The notes: generated by a model not told the origin, from the letters alone. Counted from the first letter of the stretch, positions 35,439-44,681 are shown. The stretch is 64,000 nt of DNA from Agrobacterium tumefaciens (GCF_013318015.2 NZ_CP115842.1:1227001-1291000); one strand, 5' to 3'. Numbers and translations: made by a program.

Positions 35439-36386
35439 TCAGCGTGTGGCCTTGGGGCCGCTTGCCAGAAGAATGACGGAAATGATGATGAGGCCGGTGA
35501 GGATGAGGCGGATGCCCGCGCCGAAACCATAGGTGTTCAGCATCGAGACCACCAGGAACATGAACAGCGAAGCGCCCCAGATACCGGGTACGTTGGAATC
35601 GCCGCCCGCAACCGCCGTGCCGCCGATCACCACCACGGCGATGGACATCAGCAGATATTCCGATCCCATGTTGAGTGCTGCGCCGCCGGAGAAGCTGGCG
35701 AGTAGATAACCCGCGATCGCCGCCAGTACCGCGCAGAGCACATAGGTGACGAAGCGTGCTCCATCCACCGGAATGCCGGTCATGCGGGCGGCGAAAGTGC
35801 TCTGGCCGATGGCGGAAATCCAGCGTCCGTAAAAGGTGCGGTCGAGCAGCAGCCAGGCGATGACCGAGAGGACAAGGGCGACGAGGGCAACATTCGGAAT
35901 GCCGAGAGAGCTCGACGTGGCAAAGGTGGCCAGTGTTTCCGGCGGCTTGATCCGCAGGCCGCGGTTGGACCAGATGGCGATGGACTGCACGATGAAGCTC
36001 ATCGAAAGCGTCGCGATGATCGGTGGGATGCGCAGAAGCTTGATCAACGTATAGTTGCCGATGCCGATGGCGATGCCGATCAGGATGGCGATCAGCAATC
36101 CCGGCAGGATGAGACCATCGGACACATCCATGAATTTGAGCGCCAGCGTGCCTGATAGCGTCATCGTGGCGGGAACGCAGAGGTCGATATTACCCGGCCC
36201 GAGCGTGATGACGAACATCTGGCCGATACCGACGATCACGGAAAAGGCCGCGAAGGTCAGGGCTGCGTGCGACAGGCCGAAGGAGCTGGCGCCGCCGGTG
36301 AACATGACGGTAACGATCCAGACTGCAGCCGTTGCGGCGAACGACCATATCCATGGTTTTTTCGAGAGAGACGAAAGCCCGTTCAT
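35439..36386 (-). CDS. Sugar ABC transporter permease (RbsC-like), second
   Basis: 315 aa with about nine or ten membrane helices and the coupling segment GIPVDGARFVTYVLCAVLA typical of BPD_transp_2 permeases. It overlaps the first permease by 4 bp. Two different permeases of this type next to one fused ATPase indicate a heterodimeric channel. Confidence 0.88.
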   Translation of the reverse strand: MNGLSSLSKKPWIWSFAATAAVWIVTVMFTGGASSFGLSHAALTFAAFSVIVGIGQMFVITLGPGNIDLCVPATMTLSGTLALKFMDVSDGLILPGLLIAILIGIAIGIGNYTLIKLLRIPPIIATLSMSFIVQSIAIWSNRGLRIKPPETLATFATSSSLGIPNVALVALVLSVIAWLLLDRTFYGRWISAIGQSTFAARMTGIPVDGARFVTYVLCAVLAAIAGYLLASFSGGAALNMGSEYLLMSIAVVVIGGTAVAGGDSNVPGIWGASLFMFLVVSMLNTYGFGAGIRLILTGLIIISVILLASGPKATR

Positions 36387-37324
36387 TGGTTTTTCTCCCG
36401 CTTTTCGAGACGGTTGAGCAGGATGCGGAGCGCCAGCACGATGATGAGGATCGCCCCTTGCGCGCCGATCTGCCAGTCCGGCGAAATGCGCATGAAGGAC
36501 AGGAACGAGCCGGCAAGGGTGAGCGTCAGCGCGCCGATGACAGCACCGATGGGCGAGACCCGACCGCCGACGAATTCGCCGCCGCCCAGAATAACGCCGG
36601 CAATCGACAGCAGCGTGTAGCGAAGCGCGATATTGGCATCTGCCGATGTCGTCAGCCCGACGAGCGCTATGCCCGACAACACCGCGAAGAAACCGGCCAG
36701 CGCGAAGGTGGCAGCACGTATGCCGATGACCGACCAGCCGGAGCGCTCGACGGAGCGGAAGTTACCGCCGACGCCGCGCATCAGCACGCCGAAGGAGGAG
36801 CGCATGACGATGTAGTGGGCAACGACCGCAATCACGATGCTGGCAACGATGGCAATTGGCACGAGCGGCGGTTTTGCCGTCATCAGCGCCCGGATGAAGG
36901 CTGGCGCCTGGCCGCCGGGTGAGGGGAGGATGAGGACGGCAAGGCCGCCCCAGACAAAGCTCATGCCAAGCGTGACGACGATTGAGGGCAGGGCGCGGAT
37001 GTGGATGATGGCGCCCAGCATCGCATAAACCGCAATCGCACCGGCGAAGATCGCGATACCGAGCAGTGGCGTCGTTTGCAGGAAGGTGGCGGTGACGCAG
37101 GCGCAGAAACTGACGAAGGTACCCATCGACAGATCGAGATCGTTGACGGACATGATCAGCATCTGCGCAATGGTGGCAAGTGCAATCGGCACCGCCAGAT
37201 TGAACAGCAAGTTGAGTCCGTTATAGCTCATGGCGCGCGGCTGCATGTAAAAGACGGCGGCGAGCAGGAAGGCGAGCGAGGCGGCGGGAATGATGAGACG
37301 AAGGGCACTGGCGGAGAGTTTCAT
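36383..37324 (-). CDS. Sugar ABC transporter permease (RbsC-like), first
   Basis: About 313 aa from ATG 37324 (MKLSASALRL), overlapping the ATPase stop by 4 bp. It has about ten membrane helices and the VERSGWSVIGIRAATFALAG coupling loop. The frame extends upstream inside the ATPase gene but is not needed. Confidence 0.88.
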   Translation of the reverse strand: MKLSASALRLIIPAASLAFLLAAVFYMQPRAMSYNGLNLLFNLAVPIALATIAQMLIMSVNDLDLSMGTFVSFCACVTATFLQTTPLLGIAIFAGAIAVYAMLGAIIHIRALPSIVVTLGMSFVWGGLAVLILPSPGGQAPAFIRALMTAKPPLVPIAIVASIVIAVVAHYIVMRSSFGVLMRGVGGNFRSVERSGWSVIGIRAATFALAGFFAVLSGIALVGLTTSADANIALRYTLLSIAGVILGGGEFVGGRVSPIGAVIGALTLTLAGSFLSFMRISPDWQIGAQGAILIIVLALRILLNRLEKREKNQ

Positions 37325-38790
37325 GCGTGGTCCTCTCCGGAAAAGGAAGCGGCCAGCACATTCTGTTCGGTGATGTCCTCTCCCACCAGCTCCGCCTGAA
37401 TGGCGCCGTCGCGGAAAACATAGACCCGGTCGCAAAGGCGGATTTCATCCATCTCGGTGGAGTACCAGATGAAGGTGCGGCCGTGGGAGGCTTCGGTTCT
37501 CAAGATATCGTAGACCTCCTGTTTGGTGCCGATATCGACGCCGCGCATCGGGTCGTCCATCAGCACGGTGCTGGCCGTGGTGGCGAGCGCACGGGCGAAA
37601 AGCACCTTCTGCTGGTTGCCGCCGGAGAGCGAAAGGATTTTGTTGCCCATGTCGGGCGTGCGAATTTCGATGCGCTTTTTCCACTGCGCGCCAAGCTCGG
37701 TTTCCTTGCCCCTGTCCACCATGCCGGCGGATGAAATATCCCGCAGCGAGGCGATGGAAAGGTTTTTGAGGATGCTCCACAGCGGGAAGGTGCCGTTCAG
37801 ACTGCGATCACCCGCCACAAAGGCGATGTCGGTCTTGCGCGCAGGCAGCCAGCTGCTGTTGCGGGCAAGGTATAGATCGAGCAGCGCTTCGGTCTGGCCG
37901 TGGCCGCCGAGACCGGCAAGGCCGATGATCTCACCGCGGAAAGCCTCGAAGGCGAGGCCTTCGCCCCGGCGCGCCGGCATCGAAAGCACCTTCTCTCCCG
38001 CCTTGCGGTTTTCGCCCTTTTGCCTGTCCTGTTCCTTGACGACGCTGCCCATGGCTTCCACCAGCGTGCGCGTCGTGAACTCGCCCGCTGCCCGATCAGC
38101 GACCACTCGGCCGTCCTTCATCACCACGATGCGGGTTGCTGTCGACAGAATCTCGCCGAGAATATGCGAGATCAGCAGCACGGAGCCGCCGGTGCGCACG
38201 AAACTGCGAACATAATCCATCAATTGTTCCGCAAGACCGGCATCGAGCGAGGAAGTCGGTTCATCGAGGATCACCAGTCTCGGCGCATCCGGGGTTCGAC
38301 AGAAATTGATGGCGATTTCTACCATCTGCCGCTCGGCGATGGAGAGTTCCGCGATCGTCAATTCGCAATCGATACCGTGGCCGGGAAAAATCTCGTCCAG
38401 CGTATGCTGGATCATGGTGAGCGCACGTCCGCGCCAGTTCCGCCCGTTCATCGCGGCATGCATGATGCGGACGTTTTCGCTGATCGTCAGGTTCGGGCAG
38501 AGCGACAATTCCTGAAACACGCAGCGAACGCCGCTGGCGCGTGCTGCCGCGATGCCTTGACGGCCTTGTTCGCCGCGATAGGAAATGGACCCCTCATGCG
38601 GCGTCAGCCCGCCATTGATGACGTTGACGATGGTGGATTTTCCCGCACCGTTATGGCCGACGAGCCCCAGGCATTCGCCCGAACGGATGACGAGATCGGC
38701 CCCATCAAGCGCTCTTACCGCGCCGAACACGACCTTCACGCCGCGCGCGGCAACGACTTCTTCCGCCTCGATGATGTCATTCATGAGCAT
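37321..38790 (-). CDS. Sugar ABC transporter ATPase, two fused domains
   Basis: 489 aa, RbsA/MglA-like. The first domain has Walker A GHNGAGKSTIVNV, a weak signature LSIAERQMVEIA and Walker B LVILDEPTSSLD. The second has no intact Walker A (GLGGHGQTEALL), a good signature LSGGNQQKVLFARAL, and MDDPMRGVD where the catalytic Glu is usually present, so Asp replaces Glu. One functional hydrolysis site is therefore likely. The start may also be ATG 38784. Confidence 0.9.
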   Translation of the reverse strand: MLMNDIIEAEEVVAARGVKVVFGAVRALDGADLVIRSGECLGLVGHNGAGKSTIVNVINGGLTPHEGSISYRGEQGRQGIAAARASGVRCVFQELSLCPNLTISENVRIMHAAMNGRNWRGRALTMIQHTLDEIFPGHGIDCELTIAELSIAERQMVEIAINFCRTPDAPRLVILDEPTSSLDAGLAEQLMDYVRSFVRTGGSVLLISHILGEILSTATRIVVMKDGRVVADRAAGEFTTRTLVEAMGSVVKEQDRQKGENRKAGEKVLSMPARRGEGLAFEAFRGEIIGLAGLGGHGQTEALLDLYLARNSSWLPARKTDIAFVAGDRSLNGTFPLWSILKNLSIASLRDISSAGMVDRGKETELGAQWKKRIEIRTPDMGNKILSLSGGNQQKVLFARALATTASTVLMDDPMRGVDIGTKQEVYDILRTEASHGRTFIWYSTEMDEIRLCDRVYVFRDGAIQAELVGEDITEQNVLAASFSGEDHA

Positions 38791-38830
38791 TCACGCCAGT
38801 GATCTGAAACTTGGATAATATAGGTAGCAG

Positions 38831-38859
38831 TTGCGGCGCCCGTTCAGGGAGCGCCGCAA
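38831..38859. other. Stem-loop between the binding-protein and ATPase genes
   Basis: TTGCGGCGC and GCGCCGCAA form a perfect 9-bp stem in the 95-bp gap within the operon, with no T run. Such hairpins often stabilise the mRNA of the binding-protein gene so that it is made in excess over the membrane parts. Confidence 0.55.
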
Positions 38860-38885
38860 TCGCTTCCGTCCGGAAATTGTCCGGC

Positions 38886-39902
38886 CTATTTGGCGGAGGC
38901 GATGGCCTTCTGGGCGTCTTCCTGTGAATATTCCACATTCGCGACGCCGCCCTTCTGGGTGTTCTTGAGGTTTTCCTCAAGATTGCCCTGATCGATGCGC
39001 AGGAAAGGTACGGTCAAATCCTTTTTGACATCCTTGCCGTCGAGGATTTGCTGCGCCACCCAGAAAGCGAGCGTGGAAACGCCGGGGGCGATGGAGACCG
39101 ACATGGTCTCGTAGCCGCTGGCATCCTTCTGCTGCTTCCACCATTGCAACTCGTCTTCGCGGTTGCCCATGACGATGGTGGGTGTCGGGCGCTTGGCGGC
39201 GGCGAAAGCCTGTGCCGCGCCGTAACCGTCGCCGCCCTGCGTCACGACTGCCGCAACTTCGGGAAGGCTAGGCAGAATTCCGGCGACGGCGCGCTGTGCG
39301 ACGTCCTGCGCCCAGTCGCCATTGACCGAACCGACAATCTTGAACTGCGGGTTCTTGGCGACGGCGTCGACGATGCCGGCATGGATTTCATCGTCCACCG
39401 AAACGCCCGCGAGGCCGCGGATTTCGAGCAGGTTGCCACCCTTCGGCATCGCCTTGGCGAGATAGTCGATCTGGCTTGCGCCCATGGCCTTGAAGTCTAC
39501 GGCGATGCGCCAGGCGCAAGGCTCGGTGACGATGCCATCGAACGAGACGACGGTAATGCCGGCGTCGCAGGCTTCCTTCACGGCACCGTTAAGAGCGGTG
39601 GGCGAGGCGGCGTTGATGACGATGGCGTCGTAACCCTGAAGAATGAGGTTCTGGATCTGCGCCGCCTGTTCGGTCGCCTGATTTTCGGCTGTCGTGAAGG
39701 CGTCAGCGGCAGCGACCTGCTTGTCTGCAACCGCCTGCTTGGTGATCTTGTCCCAGCTCGTCAGCATTGCCTGACGCCAGGAATTGCCCGCGTAATTGTT
39801 CGAAAGCGCGATTTTTTTAGCCGAGGTGTCGGCGTGAGCGGTGATCGGCAAAGCTGCGCATGCGACAGCGGCCGATGCCAGAAGCATCTTTCTGAAAGCC
39901 AT
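38886..39902 (-). CDS. Sugar ABC transporter periplasmic binding protein
   Basis: 338 aa from ATG 39902 with a strong GGGAGG site and a signal peptide ending ITAHADT. The mature part is of the Periplasmic_Binding_4 (ribose/LacI-like) type: KIALSNNYAGNSWRQAML, QAAQIQNLILQGYDAIVIN, and a late VVTQGGDGYGAAQA. The aromatic and acidic pocket differs from ribose proteins, so the ligand is left open. First gene of the operon and divergent from the kinase/regulator pair. Confidence 0.9.
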   Translation of the reverse strand: MAFRKMLLASAAVACAALPITAHADTSAKKIALSNNYAGNSWRQAMLTSWDKITKQAVADKQVAAADAFTTAENQATEQAAQIQNLILQGYDAIVINAASPTALNGAVKEACDAGITVVSFDGIVTEPCAWRIAVDFKAMGASQIDYLAKAMPKGGNLLEIRGLAGVSVDDEIHAGIVDAVAKNPQFKIVGSVNGDWAQDVAQRAVAGILPSLPEVAAVVTQGGDGYGAAQAFAAAKRPTPTIVMGNREDELQWWKQQKDASGYETMSVSIAPGVSTLAFWVAQQILDGKDVKKDLTVPFLRIDQGNLEENLKNTQKGGVANVEYSQEDAQKAIASAK

Positions 39903-40065
39903 TGATTTTCCTCCCTGGTGGCTTGCCCTTTTTGAGCTCGGAACCCGCTTTCCCGCAAATCTCCTCGGCGGCAGGCGGAATTCCTTTGCACTGGAGCTCC
40001 TTTCCCCAGTAAAAGCGAGAATGACCAAGAAGGTTTGGCTTGTACAGGCGGATAACGGCAATCTT

Positions 40066-40104
40066 CCTGCGGGTTTCCGCAGAAAGGATGCGGGAACCCG
40101 CAGG
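40066..40104. promoter_or_regulatory. Tandem palindromic operators between ABC operon and two-component genes
   Basis: TGCGGGTTTCCGCA (40068-40081) and TGCGGGAACCCGCA (40089-40102) are two closely similar 14-bp palindromes whose starts are exactly 21 bp apart, two helical turns. Taken together they also form a 16-bp inverted repeat with one mismatch (40066-40104). Half-site-like CCCGC copies recur at 39944-39957 nearer the ABC operon. The most likely binder is the response regulator encoded at 41435-42157. Confidence 0.55.
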
Positions 40105-40197
40105 ACGAAACGCCACCGCCGGGCGCAGAATAGCCGAAACGGGGCAGGTCGCGCCGCCACAAGTTGACAAGGCAGGCGCTTGGGAGGGTGTCCGCAC

Positions 40198-41433
40198 ATG
40201 CTGGATACGCCGAAAAGCGCTCTTTTCCATCACTACATGGGCATTTCGCGGCTGCTCGCCGGGCAGCTCGAATTCAACGCCATCATTCAGGCGGTCGCCA
40301 CCGAAATCACCCATATCATTCCTCACGTCCACATGGATGTCTGCATCAAGCAGCTGGATGACAAATTTCACATCGCCTATGAAAGCGGTCTGGCAAGCGC
40401 CTGGAGCCGCCAGCCGCCCGCCCTTCTGTCCGGCAGTCCGATCCGTTCCGTGCTCTCGGGCGAGGTGGAATATCTTTTGAGCGGTGATGCCTGCGCCGAT
40501 CCGCGCTTCCATTTCGAAGGTGCATTTTCCAGCCCGATCATCGAGCTTGATCTGCATAGCCGCCTGCACGTGCCGATGAAGGTGCATGGCGACATTATCG
40601 GCGCGCTCAGTTGCTCCTCGCACCAGTCGGATGCCTATACGATGGAGGATGTCGCCAATGCCCGCGCGGTTGCGGATTTGCTGGCGCCCTATTTTTACGC
40701 CATCCGCGCCGCCGAACAGGCCAAACGGTCTGCGATCGAGGAGGCGCGCGCCAATGCCCGCGAGGAGGGGTTGCGGCTGGGTGCCCTGCAATTGACCGAA
40801 GCGCTGGAGGCCGAGCGACAGCGGATCGGCATGGATTTGCACGACCAGACGCTGGCGGACCTGACGCGGCTTGCACGGCGCATCGAGCGGATGAGCCACG
40901 CACCGGACGTGTCGGGCGAGATGCTGGAACCGGTGGTGCGCAGCCTGCAGCACTGCATGCAGGATCTGCGCGAGATCATTGAGGAGGCGAAACCCTCCAT
41001 CCTGCAATTGTTCGGCGTCGTGCAGGCCATCGAGACCTATGTGGATCGCTCCGTGCGCGACAGCGGCTCTTCTATCGACTGGTCGGTTACGGACGAGACG
41101 GACGGGCTTGTGGAAACACTCGACAAGACCGTTGCCATCTCGCTGTTCCGCATCGTGCAGGAGGCGGTCAACAATGCCATCCGTCACGCGCAGCCGGAAA
41201 CGATTGCGGTGACACTGTCGTTGACGGATGGCGGGCTGCGGGTGACCGTGAGCGATGACGGTAGCGGCCGTGGCGAGGGGGCTGTCTCTGGTGGACTAGG
41301 CATCGGCAACATGAAGACGCGGGCACGGCTGATTTCAGCCAGATTCGATATTGGTGGCAATGGCAAAGACGCTGGAACCCGCATTACCGTGACGTTGCCT
41401 GAAGGCGCTTTCGACCGGCGGGAGGAAATATGA
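40198..41433 (+). CDS. Soluble sensor histidine kinase, GAF plus HisKA_3 (NarL-type partner)
   Basis: 411 aa from ATG 40198 after GGGAGG. There is no membrane segment. Residues ~10-175 form a GAF-like sensory domain, then a dimerisation helix with phospho-acceptor His215 in RQRIGMDLHDQTLADL (HisKA_3 class), and an ATPase domain with AVNNAIRHAQP and SGGLGIGNMKTRARLI. It should read an internal ligand. The response regulator follows after one base. Confidence 0.88.
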   Translation: MLDTPKSALFHHYMGISRLLAGQLEFNAIIQAVATEITHIIPHVHMDVCIKQLDDKFHIAYESGLASAWSRQPPALLSGSPIRSVLSGEVEYLLSGDACADPRFHFEGAFSSPIIELDLHSRLHVPMKVHGDIIGALSCSSHQSDAYTMEDVANARAVADLLAPYFYAIRAAEQAKRSAIEEARANAREEGLRLGALQLTEALEAERQRIGMDLHDQTLADLTRLARRIERMSHAPDVSGEMLEPVVRSLQHCMQDLREIIEEAKPSILQLFGVVQAIETYVDRSVRDSGSSIDWSVTDETDGLVETLDKTVAISLFRIVQEAVNNAIRHAQPETIAVTLSLTDGGLRVTVSDDGSGRGEGAVSGGLGIGNMKTRARLISARFDIGGNGKDAGTRITVTLPEGAFDRREEI

Positions 41434-41434
41434 C

Positions 41435-42157
41435 ATGGATGTGCTGATCGTTGAGGACGATGCGCTACACCGCGCCTATCTGAACGAGGCGGTGAGAGCC
41501 GCCCTGCCGGAATGCGACAAGGTGCTGGAGGCGGCAAACGGCAGAACCGGCGAAAAGCTGGCGCGGGAAAACCGCGCCGCCCATATCGTCATGGATTTGC
41601 AGATGAACGAGCGCAACGGCATAGAGGCGGCGCGCACCATCTGGAAGGAGCGGCCGGACACCCGCATCCTGTTCTGGTCCAACTATTCCGACGAGGCCTA
41701 TGTGCGCGGCGTTTCCCGCATCGTGCCCGAAGGTGCTGCCTATGGCTACGTGCTGAAATCAGCATCCGACGATCGGTTGCGGCTGGCGTTGCGCAGCATC
41801 TTCATCGAGGCGCAATGCGTGATCGACAGGGAAGTGCGCGGCCTACAGGAAAAAAGCCTCGGCAAGGCGCATGGCTTCACCGATTCCGAATATGAAATCC
41901 TTGTTGATGTTGCGCTGGGCCTGACGGACAAGGCGATTGCTCGCCGCCGTAACCTTTCGTTGCGCAGCGTGCAGAACCGGCTGCAAAGCCTCTACGAAAA
42001 GCTGAACGTCCATCAGGCGGCCGGTGATGACGAGGCGGAAGGTCGTTATAATCTTCGAACCCGCGCCGTCACCGTCGCTTTCCTGCGCAAGCTGTTGAAT
42101 TACAGCGCGCTCGAAAGGGCCGAGCGGGAACTGGGCGAATGGGCGACTGGCCGCTGA
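41435..42157 (+). CDS. Response regulator with LuxR-type DNA-binding domain
   Basis: 240 aa: receiver with acidic pocket EDD (7-9), phospho-acceptor Asp54 (HIVMDLQMNERNG) and Lys in GYVLKSASDD; C-terminal helix-turn-helix LTDKAIARRRNLSLRSVQNRLQSLYEKL of the NarL/LuxR type. A 45-residue tail after the HTH is longer than usual. It probably controls the divergent sugar/lactone operon through the palindromes at 40066-40104. Confidence 0.88.
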   Translation: MDVLIVEDDALHRAYLNEAVRAALPECDKVLEAANGRTGEKLARENRAAHIVMDLQMNERNGIEAARTIWKERPDTRILFWSNYSDEAYVRGVSRIVPEGAAYGYVLKSASDDRLRLALRSIFIEAQCVIDREVRGLQEKSLGKAHGFTDSEYEILVDVALGLTDKAIARRRNLSLRSVQNRLQSLYEKLNVHQAAGDDEAEGRYNLRTRAVTVAFLRKLLNYSALERAERELGEWATGR

Positions 42158-42160
42158 TTA

Positions 42161-43177
42161 TCACGGCAGGAAGGCAAGCAGACGTCTTTCATCGGCCCTG
42201 AGGCCCGAGACCGGCTTTGCGCCCACCTTCAGAATACGGCCAAGCTTCTTCTGCGCCTTCTCCTCCGTCGCTATATCGAGAACGGCAGGATGTACGTAGC
42301 TCTTGCGGCAAATGGCGGGTGTGTTGGACAGTTCCGTCGCCGCTGCCTGACACATACCCTTGATGCTGGGTTTTTCACCCGCAGCCACATGTTCCATCGC
42401 ATGACAGAAGGCCGCAAGCGTTCCGCCCCAGGTACGGAAAGTCTTGGCAGAAATGCCTTGTCCGCCGACGCGGGAAAGATAGGCGTTGAGATCGCTTGAA
42501 TCGACGGAGTGAACCCGGTTTTCACTGTCCTGCCAGACAAACAGCTCCTTGCCGGGCAGATCGGCGATTTCCTCGAGGATTTTTTGAAGGCGCGGGTGGC
42601 GCAATTGCCGCTTCACCTTCTGCCCGCCCTTGGCTGCAAAGCGCAATTCGATTGTCTCGCCGAAGGACACGTGGCGCTTGAGCAATGTGGTTGCGCCATA
42701 GGTACCGTTGGTTTCAAGATAAGAACGGTTGCCGACGCGCAGATAGGCGGCATCGAGAAGCAGCGTCAGGGCCGCCAGTGTCATGTCCTGACCGTGATCC
42801 TGTTTTGCAATGTCAGCCATCGCGCGTCGCCGGATGGCGGGCAGCGCCTTGCCGAAGCTTTTCAGCTGAAAGAACTTCGTCTCACCGCGCAATGCGTGCC
42901 AGTCGGGATGGTAACGATATTGCTTTCGCCCGCGCGCATCGAAGCCCGTTGCCTGCAAATGCCCGGATGGGTCGATGCATATCCAGACATCTTTGTAGGC
43001 AGGCGGGACGCCGAGCGATTTGATGCGCTTCAACTCCACGTTATCGGACAGAAGTTCGCCGCCCGGCAACCGGTAACAGAAACCGCGCCCGCGCCTTTCT
43101 CGGGCTATGCCCGGCTCCTGATCGTTGACATAGGCGAGTCCGATTTTGGCAAGAAGGCGGGTGGGCGGTTGTGGCAT
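42161..43177 (-). CDS. DNA topoisomerase IB (poxvirus-type)
   Basis: 338 aa, full length for bacterial topoisomerase IB. The nucleophile is Tyr294 in CRKSYVHPAVL; the catalytic Arg/Lys residues sit in AAYLRVGNRSY and SAKTFRTWGGTLAA. It relaxes positive and negative supercoils without ATP. The enzyme is scattered among bacteria and common in rhizobia. It is convergent with the response regulator. Confidence 0.92.
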   Translation of the reverse strand: MPQPPTRLLAKIGLAYVNDQEPGIARERRGRGFCYRLPGGELLSDNVELKRIKSLGVPPAYKDVWICIDPSGHLQATGFDARGRKQYRYHPDWHALRGETKFFQLKSFGKALPAIRRRAMADIAKQDHGQDMTLAALTLLLDAAYLRVGNRSYLETNGTYGATTLLKRHVSFGETIELRFAAKGGQKVKRQLRHPRLQKILEEIADLPGKELFVWQDSENRVHSVDSSDLNAYLSRVGGQGISAKTFRTWGGTLAAFCHAMEHVAAGEKPSIKGMCQAAATELSNTPAICRKSYVHPAVLDIATEEKAQKKLGRILKVGAKPVSGLRADERRLLAFLP

Positions 43178-43217
43178 CGTTTTTTCCGGCAGGTTTAAGG
43201 TTGCAGGAAACGAGAAA

Positions 43218-43243
43218 CAGGCCGCCTTCGTTCCGGCGGCCTG
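43218..43243 (-). terminator. Hairpin after the PQQ sugar dehydrogenase gene
   Basis: CAGGCCGCC and GGCGGCCTG form a 9-bp perfect stem with an 8-nt loop 20 bp past the stop, followed on the minus strand by TTTCTCGTTT, a weak T run. Confidence 0.6.
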
Positions 43244-43263
43244 CTGTTCCGGTCATGACTTTC

Positions 43264-44493
43264 TCAGCCGGCCTTGGCGATCCGCAAAATTTGCGAGTTG
43301 CCGCCGCCGCGCTCTTCGGTCACGGCATAGACGGCCCCATCCGGACCCACTTTCACATCACGAATGCGCGCTTCCAGCGGCAATCGGCTTTCCGTCGCAA
43401 CCTTGTCGCCGTCAATGTGCAGGATGACGAGGCCCTGGCTCACCAAACCGCCTACGATGAAGGCTCCCTTCCACTCGGAAATCTGGTCGGCGTCGTAAAA
43501 GGCCATGCCGGACGGGCCGATGACGGGGTCCCAATAATAAACCGGCTGTTCCATGCCTTCCTTGGCGGTGGCACCTTCGCCAACGGACCGACCGCTATAT
43601 TCGACACCGTAGGTGATGACCGGCCAGCCATAATTGAGGCCCGCCTTCGGCAGGTTCATCTCATCGCCGCCTTTCGGGCCATGTTCCACTGTCCAGAGCC
43701 TGCCCTGCCCATCCAGTGCTGCCGACTGGAGGTTACGGTGGCCATAGCTCCATATCTCGGGGAGGGCGTTCTGCTGGCCGGCGAAGGGGTTGCCCTCGAA
43801 GGCCTTGCCTTCGGCATCAATGCGGAAGACCTTGCCAAGCCCGCTCGACAGGTCCTGCGCCTGCACACGCGGCGTTGCGTCTGAACGTTCACCGACGGTG
43901 ACGTAGAGCTCGTTGTTCTGGCCGAAGACCAGGCGGGAGCCGAAATGCTTATCACCATCATAGGTCGGCATCTGGCGGAAGATCACCGAGACGTCTTCCA
44001 GTTTTGCTGCTCCACCCTCTTCGGTCAACTTGGCCGATGCGACGGAGGTGCCGTTGCCGCCATCCCGTGGCTCGGAAAAAGAGAAGAAGATTTTACGGGA
44101 GGTTTCGAAATCGGGAGCCAGCGCGATGTCGAGCAGACCGCCCTGTCCGTCGGACGCCACCTCCGGCACGCCCGCGATGGCAGGGCTGGCTTTCCCGTCT
44201 GCGACGATGTGCATTGCGCCTTCCTTGGCCGCTACGATCATGCGGCCATCGGGCAGGAATTCCATCGACCAGATATGCGGTAGGCCCTCGGCAATGACGG
44301 TTTTTTCGACATCCGGCTGAGTGGCGGCTTGCGGCGCACGGGTCTGACCCTCGAAAGCCGGTTTCTGATCCGGCGCATTGGGCCGTTTCGTCTCGACTGC
44401 CGGGGCGGTCTGTGCGTGGGCGCCGCCGGCAAGTGGTACGGCCAGCAGCGCGAATAGCATCGTCGAACTCAGAAATCGGTTGTTGCGGAACAT
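43264..44493 (-). CDS. PQQ-dependent soluble aldose sugar dehydrogenase (YliI-like)
   Basis: 409 aa from ATG 44493 with GGAAGGGAG upstream and a signal peptide ending GGAHAQT. It is a six-bladed GDH-B/YliI propeller: the catalytic His lies near LPHIWSMEFLPDGRMIVA, and PQQ-contact segments include GQNNELYVTVGERSD, GHRNLQSAALDGQGRLWTVEHGPKGGDE and GPSGMAFYDAD. It oxidises aldoses to lactones in the periplasm when PQQ is available. Confidence 0.88.
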   Translation of the reverse strand: MFRNNRFLSSTMLFALLAVPLAGGAHAQTAPAVETKRPNAPDQKPAFEGQTRAPQAATQPDVEKTVIAEGLPHIWSMEFLPDGRMIVAAKEGAMHIVADGKASPAIAGVPEVASDGQGGLLDIALAPDFETSRKIFFSFSEPRDGGNGTSVASAKLTEEGGAAKLEDVSVIFRQMPTYDGDKHFGSRLVFGQNNELYVTVGERSDATPRVQAQDLSSGLGKVFRIDAEGKAFEGNPFAGQQNALPEIWSYGHRNLQSAALDGQGRLWTVEHGPKGGDEMNLPKAGLNYGWPVITYGVEYSGRSVGEGATAKEGMEQPVYYWDPVIGPSGMAFYDADQISEWKGAFIVGGLVSQGLVILHIDGDKVATESRLPLEARIRDVKVGPDGAVYAVTEERGGGNSQILRIAKAG

Positions 44494-44627
44494 GGGTCTC
44501 CCTTCCTTTGTCTGCATCGGGCAGAGAACCATTTGGGGAGGAATTCGTTTCTTGCGATAGTTTCAAGAAAACTTGATGAGGCCGTGTACGGGCGGCATCC
44601 TCTTTTTTCATCCATGTAAACTTACAG

Positions 44628-44652
44628 GGAACCGCAAGCCCACGCCTACGTT
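44628..44652 (+). promoter_or_regulatory. EcfG (general stress sigma) type promoter
   Basis: GGAAC (44628-44632), 16 bases, then CGTT (44649-44652): an exact match to the alphaproteobacterial EcfG/RpoE2 consensus GGAAC-N16-17-CGTT. It lies 30 bp before the start of the 61-aa gene on the same strand. I found no other such match in the gaps of this window. Confidence 0.7.
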
Positions 44653-44681
44653 TTCCCCCTGGTTACACGGAGGGCGCCGCC

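Noticed and set aside
39817..41187. 456-residue minus-strand frame across the binding-protein start and the GAF kinase
   Set aside because: It runs through the tandem operators and the kinase in antisense and shares no motif with any family I know.
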